From Iris pallida (taxonomy: Eukaryota > Streptophyta > Magnoliopsida > Asparagales > Iridaceae), in the NCBI GenBank assembly GCA_029216955.1, contig JANAVB010005597.1, forward strand, positions 45,013,060 to 45,077,059: DNA of 64,000 bases. The letters are read 5' to 3'. Below the pieces are notes generated by a model. It saw only the letters and a program-made list of their open reading frames with translations, had not been told where the DNA came from and searched no databases. A program made the translations under genes and the position numbers. This document shows positions 11,749-24,792 of this stretch, piece by piece. Position 1 is the first letter of the stretch, and each line of letters opens with the position of its first letter.

Positions 11749-13762
11749 TGTAATTTTGAACTCAGTTATAAATTCTGAAATTTCAATTAAAAATTACCAA
11801 AAATCCTGTAACCACCACTTTTCAAAAACAAGAATAATTTTAAACTTTTGTAAAATTGATCATTAAATAATAGGATCTAAATTATGTTAATGATTTATTA
11901 GTGGATTTTTAATTATTTTATTACTAATTAAATTGATGCATTGTGATTTTGTCATTTGTTAGTGAAACCCTAGAACTACTTTGTGTAGAGGTTGGCCATG
12001 AACATAGAAACTTGTTAGAGAGGTTAGATGACTTAAGTTAGACTCTAATCTAGCTATCATACCATTTAAAGCCCATTAGTTAGCTAAAACCTTAAGCCAC
12101 TTTGGGCCTTCCCCTTAAAGGGCCTTAATTTGCATGTTAGAAGGCCTTTGAGCCATTTTCTCTAAACCCAAATCCTAGCCCGCTACATGGCCGGCCAAGA
12201 GACACCCCACCCACCTATTTAAGCATTATGTTAGCCCCTTGCCTCCTTCCATTAGCAAACCCTAACCCTACTTTGGTATTCTTTCCCAAATTTGTCCCCT
12301 TTCTTCAAATAACCTCCAAATTGAACCATATCAGTTGCAAATCACTCTCCTACCGTAGAAGAGGTCTCAATTGGCTTGCTAGCAAGGATTGTGAGCAATT
12401 TGACCATTGAAGCTTGGTGGAGATATAGATCTAGAAGGTTTCATTCAACTCTCAATAGGTAATGGCCTCTAAACTAATTAATATTCTGATTTATCTTCAT
12501 AGATGCATTCATTTAGGGTCCTCCAGCTATAGGCCAAGTTTGGAAGGCAATCGAATCCATTTAGGGTGTGTATCGGAGGAGTATCGGAGTGCTATGTAAA
12601 GTGTTTGGTGAAATGCCACATAGAAATTAATATTAATGATTTTCAAACTAAATACATGATTTTGTAGCTCTTTATGTGTGGATCACGAATCTCAGAGACT
12701 GAGCATGTTTTGACACCATTTTCATGTCCAAATTGGATACGGGGACACAGCACGAGGGATGTCGTGTATCTCCTGCTTCCTCGTGTCCAGATCTCGCTGG
12801 ATACGATACTTCGACAAACGAATTTTGGTGTGGAGGTGGAGGCCACGACTGTTAGGGTGTCCCCAAAGTTTGGGGTGATTTGGTTCACTGTTTGAGGAGT
12901 TATTCCTCTCATAGAGGGTTGCACTGACACACACACACACACGCGAGTACCCCTCTGATAGGAGCTCGTATTCGGACACGGCACGTTGTGGACACGTTCT
13001 AACTAGACACACACGTAGCCCTATATCCCTACTACCCTATGACACGACCACGACACATGAGGTTCGACACACGTGTCCCTCTTGGAACCGACACACACCG
13101 CACGCACACACACCCTGTGCACAATTTCTACACTCTGTTTGACACACTTTTGACACCTCTGGACACGACCCTTGGACACACTGTGGACACTGATAGGTTG
13201 ACACATTGGTACTCACGTTAGACACATGTTGACACTCGACATTTGTGTATACACACACTAATATCACTTCACACACACTACCTATGTTACACTTGACACC
13301 GTTTGGATTTGGAGTTTTTCCTGCAGCCACTTGCCATTGGTTGGCTTGGTTTGTCTTATGGTTGTATAGGTAGTGATGTGAAGGTATGTTGAATACCTGG
13401 GTTTTGAGTTTGGGTTTCTATATATATGTTTGATACAGTAGGTATATCTTATATGTTCAGTTTATATATAATTGTATATATTCTGAGTTCATATATAGTT
13501 TGCATCTATTTATGAGTTATATTTAGTCGTATATATTTCTGAGTTATATAGTATATATAAGCTACGTTTGTTCTCTGTTTCCTAAGATTTGATTTTATTG
13601 GGGCTTGATTTTCAGAGTTCCTGAGATCTTATATAGATATGTTTGAGTAGAGATGGGAGGGGAGCCATGAATGGAATGGTAGTTGTGAGATGATGTTGGG
13701 TTGGTTCAGTTTAGAGCTTGGGTAGTGGTTTGGGGTTGGTTCAGTTTAGAACTTGGGTAGTG
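11749..13762 (+). repeat. Long LTR-like unit, copy 1
   Basis: About 2 kb directly repeated at 14526-15488 continued at 30277-31268. It begins TGTAATTTTG. The GACAC/GTGTC-rich stretch (12705-13290) resembles part of the Tekay-type LTR at 31901, so this is probably an LTR of a related gypsy family. The end is uncertain: similarity with copy 2 stops at about 13737, followed by a 25-bp tandem duplication of ggttcagtttagaacttggg-type sequence. No coding sequence is present. Confidence 0.65.
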
Positions 13763-14525
13763 TTACGCTAAATAATATAAAGTATCAAAATGAATTAACA
13801 ACTTTCTACCCTAAACTTTGATATTGGCACTTAAATATCCTCAACTTTAACAAATTTGCAACTTGCTAACCTAATCCATTAAAAATAAAAAGATTATTCT
13901 ACCTTATGTTGCACGGACATGGGTTCAACATGACACGTTTTAGTTACGGTAACACAAAATCAACACCCTTCTAGTGTAATTTGGAGTGTGTGTGTGTGTG
14001 TGTGCACGCGCGCGCGTGTCCGATACGTGTTTCCGACAAAACGCAGACACGACATAAATTTTGGAGTGTTCGCGCGTGCTTCTTAGATTCCACCCTTATT
14101 CCCCGTGCATAAATTTTGGAGTGTCCGTGCTACTTGATGATAATATAATGACATTTGATTGAGGTTTGTTGATATTAGTTCTCTTTGATTCAGAGGGAGC
14201 GGCTTAGAAGTGAGCGTAAAAATTTGCTGAAAAGGGGTCCTCAATCAACCTAAGGTCTGCTGATAAGATACATACCTGCTAGATGTTTGAACCCCATTTT
14301 CAAACCGGTTTAAAGTAGCAACCTATGATTATTTGTTGCATCTATAAGATTTTTGCAATAATTTTTTCTTATAAATGAGTTCTTTCTTTCTGTTCAGGTG
14401 CGAATATGGTTTTATTTGATTATATATTTACGATGTAAACTGCAATTATTCTATGTAGAGGAACCCTACTATATGAGTTAGGTCATGTGATATCAACTGG
14501 ACAAGGAACTTATATGATAGAGCTA
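13763..14525. other. Spacer between the two LTR-like units
   Basis: 763 bp without a gene or a canonical primer site. It contains (GT)n running into (CG)n at about 13986-14019, and repeats of aattttggagtgt. If the flanking units are LTRs of one element, this would be a nearly complete internal deletion; alternatively they are separate solo LTRs. Confidence 0.5.
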
Positions 14526-15488
14526 TGCACTTTATAACTCAGTTATAAATTATGAAATTTCAATTAAAAAATACCAAAAATTTTGTAACCACCACTTTTC
14601 AAAAACAAGGGTAATTTTGAACTTTTATAAAATTGATCGTTAAATAATAAGATTTAAATCATGTTAATGATTTATTAGTGGATTTTTGATTATTTTATTA
14701 TTAATTAAATTGATACATTGTAATTTTGTCGTTTGTTAGTGAAACCCTATAACTACTTTGTGTAGATGTTGGCCATGACCATAGAAACTTGTTAGAGAGG
14801 TTAGATGACTTAAGTTAGACTCTAATCTAGCTATCATACCATTTAAAGCCCATTAGTTAGCTAAAACCTTAAGTCACTTTGGGCCTTCACCTTAAAGGGC
14901 CATAATTTGCATGTTAGGAAGGCCTTTGAGCCATTTTCTCTAAACCCAAACCCTAGCCCACTACATGGCCAGCCAAGAGACGCCCCACCCACCTATTTAA
15001 GCATTATGTTAGTCCCTTGCCTCCTTCCATTAGCAAACCCTAACCCTACTTTAGTGTTCTTCCCCAAAATTTTTCCTTTCACCAAATCACCTCCAAATTG
15101 AACCAAATCAGTTGCAAATCACTCCCATACTATAGAAGAGATCTCTATTGGCTAGCTAGCAAGGATTGGGAGCAATTTCACCATTGGAGCTTGGTGGAGA
15201 TCTAGATCTAGAAGGTTTCATTGAACTCTCAATAGGTAATGGCCTCTAAACCCATTAATATTCTGATTTCTCTTCATAGATGTATTCATTTAGGGTTCTC
15301 CAGCTGTAGCCCAAGTTTGGAAGAAAATCGAATCCATTTAGGGTGTGTATCGGAGGAGTATCGGAGTGCTATGTAAAGTGTTTGGTGAAATGCCACATAG
15401 AAATGAATGTTAATAATTTTCAAAACTAAATACATGATTTTGTAGCTCTTTATGTGTGGATCACGAATCTCAGAGACTGAGCACGTTT
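14526..15488 (+). repeat. Long LTR-like unit, copy 2, left part
   Basis: Aligns with 11749-12708 with scattered differences, then is cut by the LTR insertion at 15489. It resumes at 30277. The junction lies in the word gagcacgttttgacacc. Confidence 0.8.
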
Positions 15489-18400
15489 TGTAACGCCCCA
15501 GAACCAGAATACTGGAGAGTGGGGGCATACATAGCCAACTACGTATATTGAAATGGAATCTACCTCGCTATACGGTCACGGCTGTCTAGATACATAAGGG
15601 TTTAACTACAAGCCATCAGTCTCTTATGGTCATGAACAAGCCTATTGTCTCAATCTCATGCAATGAATAGCAGCTACAAGATATTAGAGCATCAAATATA
15701 CAATAGTAAGACGTCCCATACATTACATATTTGGATGATTATGAAGCTAGTCGTACAAAATGTGAAGACTAGCAAGAGTTTTAGTCATACATGATCAACC
15801 CTAGGATTCGTCAATCATGTTACAGCCCGTAGGCAGACAGTTAGTAAAATGCAATACGAGCTAACACGTGCTCGTCGGCTGAACGCCTCAAAAGAATATT
15901 TTTACAATAAAGTGGGAGAATAAAAGGGAAACCCACTCGTTGCCTTGGTTACGCCTGGTGGTCACCATTTGGCTGGAATGTAGGGAGATCTTCTGGAGCT
16001 GCTCCGGTATCTGGCCATGCAAAACCAGCTGGGTCAGATCCCAGAAGGAGCAAGTGCCACAAAGGAGGCTTCACTTAAGAACTAAAACCAGCAATTAGCA
16101 TAAAACATAATAACATATTAAAACTGGAGATATAAAAAATATCATGAGGATATACGATGCGATAACCATGGGACTATTCAGATAGCCAGGTTACAACCCT
16201 TAAACCAAACAAGGACCGGGGTTGTAACCCTTCATCTGAACGGAACTTGGTTTTCCATCATTTATCGATAAAATAAAGCACAAGCAATCAGGTCATGTTA
16301 CAAACTTGTACAGGATCAAGACAAGACTAGACTGTGTTAGACACCATCCAATCAATCACGGCCAAGCAATGAGTACGGCTTGATACTTTAACTAACTAGG
16401 GTTATCACAGGCCTAGTTAGTAGCAAGATGCAATGAGATATTCCAACAGCCACAAGTCCTGCAGACCATCCAGGTTATCCAGGTCGAATATCCGTTCATG
16501 AAGGGTGCAACACATGACAGTGTGCTGGAAATATGCCCTACTCGTCGGCAGGCTACAAGTCCACTTGCGCGCCCAGATAACGGGATTGTCTGTAGCTGGG
16601 AAATCTCTTCATGACTACTGGGTTATTCTAAATATTAGCCTTAGTTAATTTCAGTAGGTACCCCTGACCGTGGTACTCAGGGGTCCCTGCCCTAGACATG
16701 ATGCGAAACAGTATTGGTTCATTTGTACAAACACAATCGTCCACGGTGTCCAGGCCATTCATTCTTGTCATGTCATGCTAGCCTTCGCAACAGCATTCAA
16801 TAGTTCCCATCAGGCTTGCTTGTCATGTCTTGTCATGTCATGTCAATTTACTTGTTATATCGTGCCATGTACAATTATCTGTCCAGTCATGTCAATCAAT
16901 TCAAGTTATCAAGTCCGAGACAAGAGGTGCAAGAACAATAAAGCAAACGGGTGCGCATAGGGCTCAAGCCTCTACGCGAATGAAACTACGCTAGGCTATG
17001 AGGCCTTGAGCGTAAAAAAATGACCTTACGCGAGCAATGTAACGCCCCAGTCCCAAAATACTTGGGACTAGATACGTATCATGCCAGCTGTATACATACG
17101 AAGTCTACTCCAATATACGAAGACTCGTATGTATACATAAGCTGTATAATGTAGTATTCCAAGACAAACTAAATCTCATCCACAATGAAAAGAATAATAA
17201 TAGAAAAATTCAACTTGAACATTTATGATACAATCGTTGGGCGAAGACAAAGTCCACTACCAACTATCTCAATGATATAAATGTACAAGAAAGCGATCGA
17301 CAAAATGATAAAATGAACCAAGCACAATTGTCTTCGAAGGAATGGAGAAGACCACGGCCTTGGCTAGAACACCTGCAGAAAACATGAACACACACCTGGG
17401 GAAAAACCAGGTCCTCAGAGGGACGTAACAAGACACATAATATTATGCCATAAACTGAATAGTAAGAGCTCAATAGAAAATATACATGTGTAAAGGTTCC
17501 TAACCATTCTATGTGGATTGTAATTTAGAGGACAACGTTCTACGCAGGGGCTGTCACAAGCAAGTAATAAAGAGTGGCCAACAAGTAGCGCTCATCCGAG
17601 ACACTATCGGCCGGGTAACACGTAGCGCTCATCCGAGATACTATCTCCCAAATGTGTAAAATAAAAGTAGCCCCTATGCTAGTAGCTATCCCCTCCCCCC
17701 AATGATACTATACGTGTGTCGTAACCATGACACACAAACACGTATCGTTTCCACCACACTGTTTTAATATAGATAACTGTCAAGTCTACTAATCATGCAT
17801 CTATTGACAGTTATTCCTACGCATGCGCACGGAGGATCAGCCCACACGCAAGTGACCTTTATATGATACTCTCAACTCTCACACACAACTCGTGTACCAT
17901 CGTGACAAGTCAATAAGACACACTAAATTTGACGGTAGTCCCTTAACTCTAAGCCAATTGTATAAAATATATTAATTTGCATCTACATATAATTTAGAAA
18001 GAAACAACTTGAAAATAAATACAACATACATGATATTGAGCATGAAATTTAAACAGTAAAGGCAAGGTGTCTTGCCTGGGTTACCGCCTGGTGTGATGCG
18101 ACGATAATGTCCAGATAGCTTGGCTAACCGGGTCGATATGAAGAAGTCTGGTTCCGACAATGTAGGAAATGATTTAGTTAGTCATGAACAACCAAGCGGA
18201 GAGAGAGTATTTGGTTTAGGAAAAGTTATTTCTTTAGTCAAAATATACCTTCGAAATTATTAGAAAATATTTATATTATTTGAAACTAGATTTTGTTGGT
18301 AAATACTTGAAAACAATCTATATATATAATAGTTTGGAAACTACCTTTTATTTAACAAAATACTTTTAGGTAAAAATTTGGAATATATATATTGTAGAAA

Positions 18401-18597
18401 AGTAACTTTTTGTTAGTCAAACTATTTTAATAAAATATAGAAAAATAATAGTTTTAGGGCTATTGAGTGGTGTCAACATAATTTTGGAAAATATGTGTTA
18501 TCAAATTCATTTAAATAATCAGAATAACACAACAATAATTCTAATAATATAAATCATAATAATAACAAAAGTTTTAAAAATAATAATTAGTGATGTA

Positions 18598-18603
18598 ATA
18601 ATA

Positions 18604-18644
<41 letters not shown>

Positions 18645-18672
18645 TAATAATAGTAATAATGATGATAATAAT
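18598..18672. repeat. (AAT)n microsatellite
   Basis: Imperfect AAT/AGT trinucleotide run inside the gypsy LTR. A second, shorter tract lies at about 18796-18840. Confidence 0.85.
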
Positions 18673-19841
18673 AAAACTAATATTGAATAATAATGATAAT
18701 AATAATAACAATAAAATCAACAAAAGGAACACCACAACTCCTTGTCCTCTTTATAATAATAATACTATTAATAATTTGACAGTAATAAATAACAAGAATA
18801 ATAATAATAATAATAATAATAACATTAATATATAATAATAGTAATAAAAATAAATAAGTAACTCCTACAAACCAAACAGCTCCTTGCTGTTTTGAGAAAC
18901 GAGGAAAGAAAAAAAAATGGGGCGGTGATAGAGAGGGAATTGGGAAAAGAGGGTTCGGGAGAGATTACCGGAGCGGGCGGCGGGCGGTGTGCGACGCCGG
19001 AGGTCGGCGGCCGGTGAGGGAAGACGGGAGGAGCGCGATCGGGCGGAGGAAGAAGAGGCGGGGAGTTTCGGATCTGCGCGGACACGACGGAGAGACAGTG
19101 GCGAGTCGGTCGGGGCTGGTCGGCCACTCCACGTGGGCGGGAGACGTCGGACGGCGGAGAAGGAGGGCTTTGAGCGGGCGGCAAACGGTGTGGATCACCG
19201 GCATCCAAGGGTGCGGCACGCGAGGCTTCCCTCAGGTGGGGCGAAAGGGGCGCCGGGGACGCGCTGCCCGGAGGCCGCGGTAGACGGCGTCGGCTAGGGC
19301 TCGCCGGTGGCGACAGGTAAGGGGTGGTATTTTTTTTCTTCTCTCTATGCTGGGTTGATGATGCGGTGGTGGCTGGCGCGGTGATTGGGTGCGGCTGCGG
19401 TCAGGGCGGACCAGTTCCGGGTTTGGGTGACGGTGTGGATCGGCGGTGACGGGTTCAGGTCTGGTGGCTGTGGTGATAGGGAGTGGCTGGGTTTGTTGTA
19501 ACGACGGAGATCCGTGGGGTTGACCGAGAGGAGTGGTCAAAAATGGTGGTGATGCCGGAGGGGGTGTTGCTGCTGGTGGACGTGGTGGTGACGAGGTGGT
19601 TGTTGCAGTTACTGGTGAGGGTAGAGGTAATGTTAGGGATTTGGCCGGAGTTGGCCGGGATGGTGGTGGGCTGAGTGGGATTTTGATGGTGGCGAGGATT
19701 GGGTTTCTTCTGATTTTGTCGTCGTGTCCGGGAGTGTCGGACACGACGTGGATGACTGTACGAGACTGGAATAAGATTTGTGGTGGTCATAGACACGATG
19801 CACGATATTATTGTGGATAGAAAAATTACGGAAGAGTACAT

Positions 19842-19854
19842 GCCTATTTATAGG
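19842..19854 (-). promoter_or_regulatory. TATA box of the gypsy LTR
   Basis: The minus strand reads CCTATAAATAGGC. Transcription would run leftwards into the GC-rich leader at 19800-18950. Confidence 0.65.
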
Positions 19855-20537
19855 ATGTAGGAATTTCCAGTTGGATAGGGATTGAGATAATTTAAATTCC
19901 CCAAGAGATAAATTCAATTTAAATCAAAAAGATTAAATCTAAATTTAAATTAAATTACATTTTTAATCTAGATCATCTAACTCAAAGATAAATATAAATT
20001 CTACCTTTAAACTTTTTTAAATTAAATCCATAAAATCAAATCGAGAATTAAAATTGCCACAAAATTTCAAATATATTTTCCAAAAATACCATTAATAATA
20101 ATTTCAAAAATAATAAATATATTTTTAAATATCTTTTTGAATAATAAGGTATTAATAAAAATAAATTCAAAAATGGAATAAATTTATATGTCTCGTATAA
20201 AATGATCATTTGCATAAAACCTTATTTTTAAATTACTATTTATATAACTTCCATGTTGTAAAATAAAGTTTTGAAAATTTCCAATGCGACACATTTTGCA
20301 ACTTTAAGTAATCGAAAATAAATATTTATTATTTATTATTTGGAAATTCAAACTTCTAAAATAAAATATTTTTACAAAATATGTACCTCGCACATATTCG
20401 CACTCGACAAGGCTTATGAAAATATTGAGTTCATACGCGACGTATAATACGACTATGCGACGTACAAATATCAAGTAAAATTTTTGAAATACTCAATTTA
20501 TATAAAAAAATTTAAGTAGAAATTTAGGGGGTTTACA

Positions 20538-22719
20538 TCCTACCCAACTTACAAGAATTTCGTCCTCGAAATTAAGAATAAGTAAGGGGTGAGAAGGTAC
20601 GAGGGTAAGGTAACCCAAATCATTGGGCGAGAAAATCGTGATTCCGATAACGACAAATAATTCACGATTTTGGAATTGAATGAGGGTTGCTAGTCAAGGT
20701 AAAAATCATGATAGTACAATAGAAGTAGCTTAAGTGGATATTTTGGGGACTTGGGGAATAGGGCACTTCGAAGAAGATTGTATGGTAAGTGTCTAGGTTG
20801 AGGGCACGAATGAAAGAATGATAGGAATCATTCAAGTGATTAGGGGTCATGATAGAAGATATAGGGTTGTCTAGGTCTAGAGTTGAATCATCTTCAAATT
20901 TCAAAAAGGTCATGAAAGTTGATTATAGGGTCGAGGAAAAAGGCAAGTAGCTCAAGGCGGGGATAGTCATATTGGTTGGTCAGTGGTTAACTATTCCCAA
21001 GTATATACAATTATCATGGTCATAGGAGAATGGTTTGGTCTATCTATCAATCACAAGCTTTGTCTAGAATAGTTAAAAGACGAAAGCCAACAAGAGTCCA
21101 AAGGAGATGTTTTCGAATGCTAATATGTGATTCAAAGGCGGTTGTATAATTCCAAGGGAATTGTCAAGGTAATCGTGGAAGACTCTAGGGCCCAATTTAA
21201 CTATGTCTCCATCCACGTTTGGACAATATACAAGAAGCGAACCAAGTGCACTATGGTTGATCAGACCATAATACGTCGATTCTGATTAGACAATGTATTA
21301 GTGGACGCCCACATTAAACATATGTCATGATCAAGCTTGATAAAGAATACACTTGCAAAACTAAGCTATTTTAGCATCATAGGTAAATAAAATAATAAGT
21401 AAAGGGTAATGATGAAAGAAACCAATTAGTCCAAGATCTTATAAAATCTAAGTTCCGCCCAAAATTTGGGCCTATACAGTCGGCTTGGTTGACTAGATAA
21501 GTTAGGGTTTACTGAATTCTATGGTCCAAGTGAACCTATCAATGTGGTCCACAAAATGTTGGTTAGGTCGTAATGTATTCTACCCAACTTACAAGAATTA
21601 AACTAATGGTGTGATAGGTCCAGCAATCAAGATAAAATGCAAGGTTAAGCATGTACGGATTTAAGTAGAACAAAATCATATATTGGGTCGAAAGAATCGA
21701 GTCGAGGTCGAGTCTCATCTATAGTTAAAAAGTATATTGGTTTCACGGTAGGGATTAGAGTCCAGTCTTTTTGACCCGAAAGTCGCAATATGAAATTAGA
21801 GCACAAGGAGACGTGTTTTAGTGGGACGCAATATACCTACATGAAGATGGAGTCGTCTACGTCTTGCATGTGAAAATTGTGGGAAAGGAAAGTCTAGTGT
21901 TGCGCTCAAAATATCAAAGTCACGGTAAAGGACACAAAAGAATTTAAAATATAAAGTGGAAGTTCATGAGATAATGATCAATGCACAAAATAAATGACCA
22001 AGCTAAGGCATGAAATAATGATAATTCAGATTCGAGTAAATCAAGGTAAAATAAGTTAGAAATACAGTTTCTAAGGATATGATAGCCACTTAGAAGGAGT
22101 ATGAGAAAGTCACGATAAAATCTAGGTTTAAGGAAATGTCGAGTGAATCAAGATTGAGATATCTTCACATAGTTTGGCAGATGACTTAACTACACTCGAG
22201 TACAACTATCATGGCAATTAACGAGGAATAATACATTAGGGTGACTTGCTTGCTTCTTGGTTCTCTGCCAATATATGATCTAATTTCAAATTTCAAGTTC
22301 CTCAACAGTTTCGAAATACTATCTCAAGATACTCCATCAAATATCTAACCATAACTTAAGGTTAACCTTTCTTTAAATAAATTCCAAGTAACCTTCATCA
22401 TATCCAAGAACGTGAGAACGTGTGCGTAAAAACTTTATCTTTTTTCCAAGGCCAAGACAAGCAAGCGTAAAAGCTCAAGAGCTCAAGAAAAGTCCCATCT
22501 TGGTCAAGACTCGATGAAATCCAACCATTCCAAAACCAAACTTGCGTAACATCAGAGTGTCTTCTACATAGAACTCTTAGTTTTCGAAAACAAGCCAGTT
22601 TAGTAGATCAAAACCGAGAAATCCAAAAATTCAAGAAACTTAGATCTACATGGAATGAACCAATGAAACTAAAAATGCTAATTACTAAAGTGTCTTAGAA
22701 TCTCGTGAGGAAGACAATA
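20538..22719 (-). other. Non-coding internal remnant of the gypsy element
   Basis: 2.2 kb without any reading frame of substance. The polypurine context lies at 20538-20575, and a second copy of ctacccaacttacaagaatt lies near 21581-21600, about 1 kb away. The part that should carry pol and the 5' LTR is absent. The right limit cannot be placed because another element interrupts at 22720. Confidence 0.55.
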
Positions 22720-24777
22720 TGTAGTGACCCGCTCCGCCCTAGCGGAACACCGATTCAAACGGCAAGTACAACGACTCAAATGAGCCGTCGACCCGAAGAG
22801 TTGCGTCTACCTGAGGAAGAATCGATGCAAGGCTTACATTGGCCCATCAAAGATGAATCCATACTTAGACTTTCAAAGGCGCGTTCGGAGTATCGCTCGG
22901 CCGATGCGAACATCGCTAAGGTGGGTGGCTCCGATGAACCCATCTTTGCTTAGCCTAGACACATAACAATATGGATACTATTGCTAGAATCGCTAGGCGT
23001 CAACACCGCGTATGCTAATAAATAAATGACTCAACGCACCTAGCTAAGGGAATAATCCCATCTTGTATGCTTGTATAGAATATGGAAAAGAACATGGAAA
23101 TTATGAGAACTCTCGCACCGCGCTCCACGCTCGTGCTAAGGCACAAGCTTACGTTTACGTCCCTTATACGTTCAAACAATAAAACAATGAATGGTTTACA
23201 ACAATGAAACGAAAGACTATCGATATAGTCGTTCCGAGTAGAGTATAGCAACATTGAAAGGCCACGGGACCGATGGGTCGCCAAGGCGACTCCCGTACAG
23301 GAAGTTACGAAATGTATAAATGAATGAATGAATAAGTGAATGAATGAATATGTGAATGAAATGAATCAATGAACAAAACGGACAAGTGAAAGAAAGAAAA
23401 GAAAAAAAATGAAGAAAAGATAAGAAAGAAAGGAATGGTTAGCGACAGGTGTGACGGGCACGTGTAATGGGGCTCGCTACCCGCGCTGCACGGACGCCAA
23501 CCTGGTCGATAACGCATTATGGCTAAGGGTTAGCCTATGGCTCAAAGACAGCCGTTAAGTTAAAATGACAATAAAATACGAAATGGTCGTGGACGGCTCG
23601 TGCACGAGTGAAAAGGGATTCCAAGGGCAACGAACGACGTTTTCGTGGCCGGCCTAGGCGAAATCATGGCCTACGGGCGGACATAATGTGCAGGCTTGGG
23701 CACATAACCAAATGTAGGGCCGGTTATTTAATAGTCTATCAAGGTGTACCAGCCATCACGCTTGATAGATGAGAATGCCACAGGGGAAAATGTCCAAAAT
23801 GGCTGACATGCCAGCGACCGGTGCATATAGATTTAAGTAGGCTTTGCTGGTGGCAATCTACGTACAAGTCCTTGTATTAAAATCAAAGTAGTCTAAGTTA
23901 ACTGAACAAAGCGCCTACTGAACGGGCTTGAAGTGTATCACACCAAATGATAAAGAGTACTTCATGCAATGAGTTAAAAGAAACGCCTACGACGCGCTAG
24001 AACCTGAGGCAGGGATACATCCTTGAACACTGAATGTTTAAAAAAATCACGTTAAGTTATTACATATGAATTGTTGACTAACTTGGTTTACTTTGGACAG
24101 GGAAGGCCGGACGGTAAGTATGGGTAAGACATGCATTTATTTCCATACGACACTTGAAATTGGCAACACGAGATAGGCTATAAAAGATGCCATAAAATTG
24201 ATCCTAAGGAAAGATTAGAAAGACAATGAATGATAGAGATGCACAAAAGTAAATAGAATGTGTTTGGTAATGATAGCATTGTGGGCGAGCTAGCCTCCCC
24301 ACCAGTGCATAACAATGTACTGATAACCCCACAGTCTGCTTACAGGAAGCAGGAAACGTCGGCGGGTGCGGAGCTTTCCTCGAACGTGCTAGGGCGCAAA
24401 GCTATCTCTGGAGCCTTGGAGCGTTTCAAGGAGCTGGAGCACCATATACAGGACATAATGTATCGGAACATCGCCATGAATCATTCCATCTTGTAAGCCA
24501 CTTGGCACGCCTTTTATGTTTCAGAGAGAGAGAGAGCTTGAGAGACTTGTAAACTTGGCCTAGCGCCACTTCTAAACTTCTTAAAAATCAATAAAGAGTT
24601 GGAATTCGCTTCTACTTGTGTTTATTTACTTTCCGCTGCAAATGGGGACACTCTGTGCGACTCTGTGGCCTAGAAAATCGGCCATTTCTGGAATTGGCCT
24701 TTCACGGGCGTAACCTAGGCCCGTGCGGCATCACGCCTTAGCGAGGACGATCGTTCCTGCGGGAGCGGGGCGTGACA
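22720..24777 (+). repeat. 5' LTR of the non-autonomous element
   Basis: Near-identical to 27786-29831. Carries a (GAAT)n-like tract around 23312-23370 and a polyadenylation-type AATAAA near 24589, followed by a G/T-rich stretch. Confidence 0.88.
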
Positions 24778-24780
24778 GAT

Positions 24781-24792
24781 TGGTATCAGTGC
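24781..24792 (+). other. Primer binding site
   Basis: TGGTATCAGTGC, three bases after the LTR end. It differs by one base from the complement of initiator Met-tRNA (TGGTATCAGAGC). Confidence 0.75.

Larger units (their letters stand above)
17038..20537 (-). repeat. Second gypsy (Tekay-type) LTR, 3' LTR, minus strand
   Basis: 3.5 kb. On the minus strand it begins TGTAAACCCCC (20537) and ends GGGGCGTTACA (17038). Directly upstream on that strand is the Tekay-type signature 'cgaggacgaaattcttgtaagttgggtag', a polypurine-tract context, which shows this is a 3' LTR. It contains a TATA box, an AT-rich part with (AAT)n tracts (about 18598-18670) and a GC-rich part (18950-19300). Proline-rich open frames at 18825-19744 are by-products of the GC-rich leader. 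Confidence 0.72.

Noticed and set aside
18825..19744. Proline-rich open frames of up to 170 codons on the minus strand
   Set aside because: They lie in the GC-rich leader of a gypsy LTR, overlap open frames on the other strand and show no domain. Base composition explains them.
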